11,857 nt of DNA from DATKCN01 sp035513175 (lineage in GTDB: Bacteria > Chloroflexota > Chloroflexia > Thermomicrobiales > CFX8), in assembly GCA_035513175.1 (NCBI GenBank), contig DATKCN010000284.1, positions 1 through 11,857 of the forward strand, in the 5' to 3' direction. The position numbers and the translations under genes are program-made. The notes beneath the pieces were generated by a model. It was given only the letters and a program-made list of their open reading frames with translations, was not told the DNA's origin and did not search any database. How positions within the stretch are numbered: position 1 is the stretch's first letter; each line of letters starts with the position of its first letter. Shown in pieces: positions 11,600 through 11,857 of this stretch.

Positions 11600-11619
11600 G
11601 GGCACATTGCAATGTGCCC
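11600..11619. repeat. Perfect 20-bp palindrome, REP-like
   Basis: GGGCACATTGCAATGTGCCC is perfectly self-complementary. Its GGGCACAT/ATGTGCCC arms are repeated exactly at 11697-11716, which differs only in the central four bases (TGCC). Two copies about 97 bp apart suggest a short dispersed palindromic element. Confidence 0.6.
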
Positions 11620-11685
11620 GGTTGCCAACATGTCCTCGAGTCGGCAGCACCGTCTCCTGCCACGCGGGGCGCCGCAACGGTGGCG

Positions 11686-11736
11686 GGTAGCCAGCCGGGC
11701 ACATTGCCATGTGCCCCTACGGGTGAACTGGCTACC
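11686..11736. repeat. Nested palindrome: second REP-like copy inside 9-bp arms
   Basis: GGTAGCCAG (11686-11694) and CTGGCTACC (11728-11736) are perfect inverted arms. They enclose GGGCACAT-TGCC-ATGTGCCC (11697-11716) followed by CCCCTACG-type sequence. The octamer CCCCTACG (11714-11721) also occurs at 2675-2682 and 5929-5936. Confidence 0.55.
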
Positions 11737-11857
11737 TGACGCTGCGATGGTGGATGTGTCGGGGGATGAGCGCCTTTCGATTCCAGGTCGCCCGCGTCCC
11801 GACCCGACCGTTACCCGTGGGCCCATCGTCACGTCTATACCTGCAAGAGCGTGGGAG

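Larger units (their letters stand above)
11232..11857. other. Non-coding right end, 626 bp, with several strong palindromes
   Basis: I see no credible gene here. Open frames on both strands overlap one another, have no consistent ribosome-binding sites and lack recognisable motifs. A short frame from ATG 11767 runs off the right edge but has nothing to support it. The stretch contains the heptamer repeat at its start, GCCCGCGGGC near 11391, and the hairpins at 11411-11429, 11434-11459, 11600-11619 and 11686-11736 listed separately. It looks like an accumulation of small palindromic intergenic repeats. Confidence 0.6.

Noticed and set aside
11434..11736. CRISPR array
   Set aside because: The repeated arms are palindromic elements at irregular spacing, with only two related copies and no regular spacers.
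11290..11739. Open frames in the right-hand spacer
   Set aside because: They run through palindromes, overlap on both strands and show no motif or ribosome-binding site.

Overview
This is a high-GC bacterial window carrying a run of ordinary chromosomal genes, with decayed genes and repeat-rich spacers at its edges. High GC, frequent GTG/TTG starts, an MscL with a C-terminal zinc-ribbon tail, a CtpE-like P-type ATPase, CxxCH heme-binding domain proteins and palindromic spacer repeats together suggest a Chloroflexota (Thermomicrobia-like) organism. That placement is inference; there is no rRNA or tRNA to settle it.

Layout. Positions 1-197 (minus) hold the start of an ECF sigma factor cut by the left edge. 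Divergent from it, 383-990 (plus) is a toxin-antitoxin pair: an intact ribbon-helix-helix antitoxin, overlapping a MazF-type toxin whose frame is broken by an in-frame TAG at 739-741. A 19-bp-stem hairpin (1045-1088) separates it from a decayed MMPL transporter remnant (about 1160-1552, minus) and a possible 33-residue small protein (1621-1722, minus). mscL (2014-2412, plus) follows, then a 405-bp spacer with nested inverted repeats.

From 2818 to 10407 every gene is on the minus strand. In transcription order these are: a P-type cation ATPase; two 161-163-residue membrane-anchored heme-binding paralogues; a DUF302 protein 16 bp after the second paralogue; a 591-residue protein I cannot name; a VOC protein with a strong sigma-70-type promoter that contains a LexA-like palindrome; and a DinB-superfamily protein. 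A short-chain dehydrogenase (10473-11231, plus) diverges from the ATPase and is flanked on both sides by the same 17-bp direct repeat. The last 626 bp contain no credible gene but several strong palindromes.

How they work together. The clearest functional unit is heme-binding protein plus DUF302, with a perfect 16-bp palindrome just upstream. The second heme-binding paralogue has lost the first cysteine of CxxCH (FYDCH). I see no complete defence island, CRISPR array, prophage or intact transposon. The best leads for something new are the FxxCH heme paralogue, the 591-residue protein with its winged-helix-like C-terminus, the PQGL substitution in the ATPase, and the two operator-like palindromes at 3911-3926 and 6907-6922.
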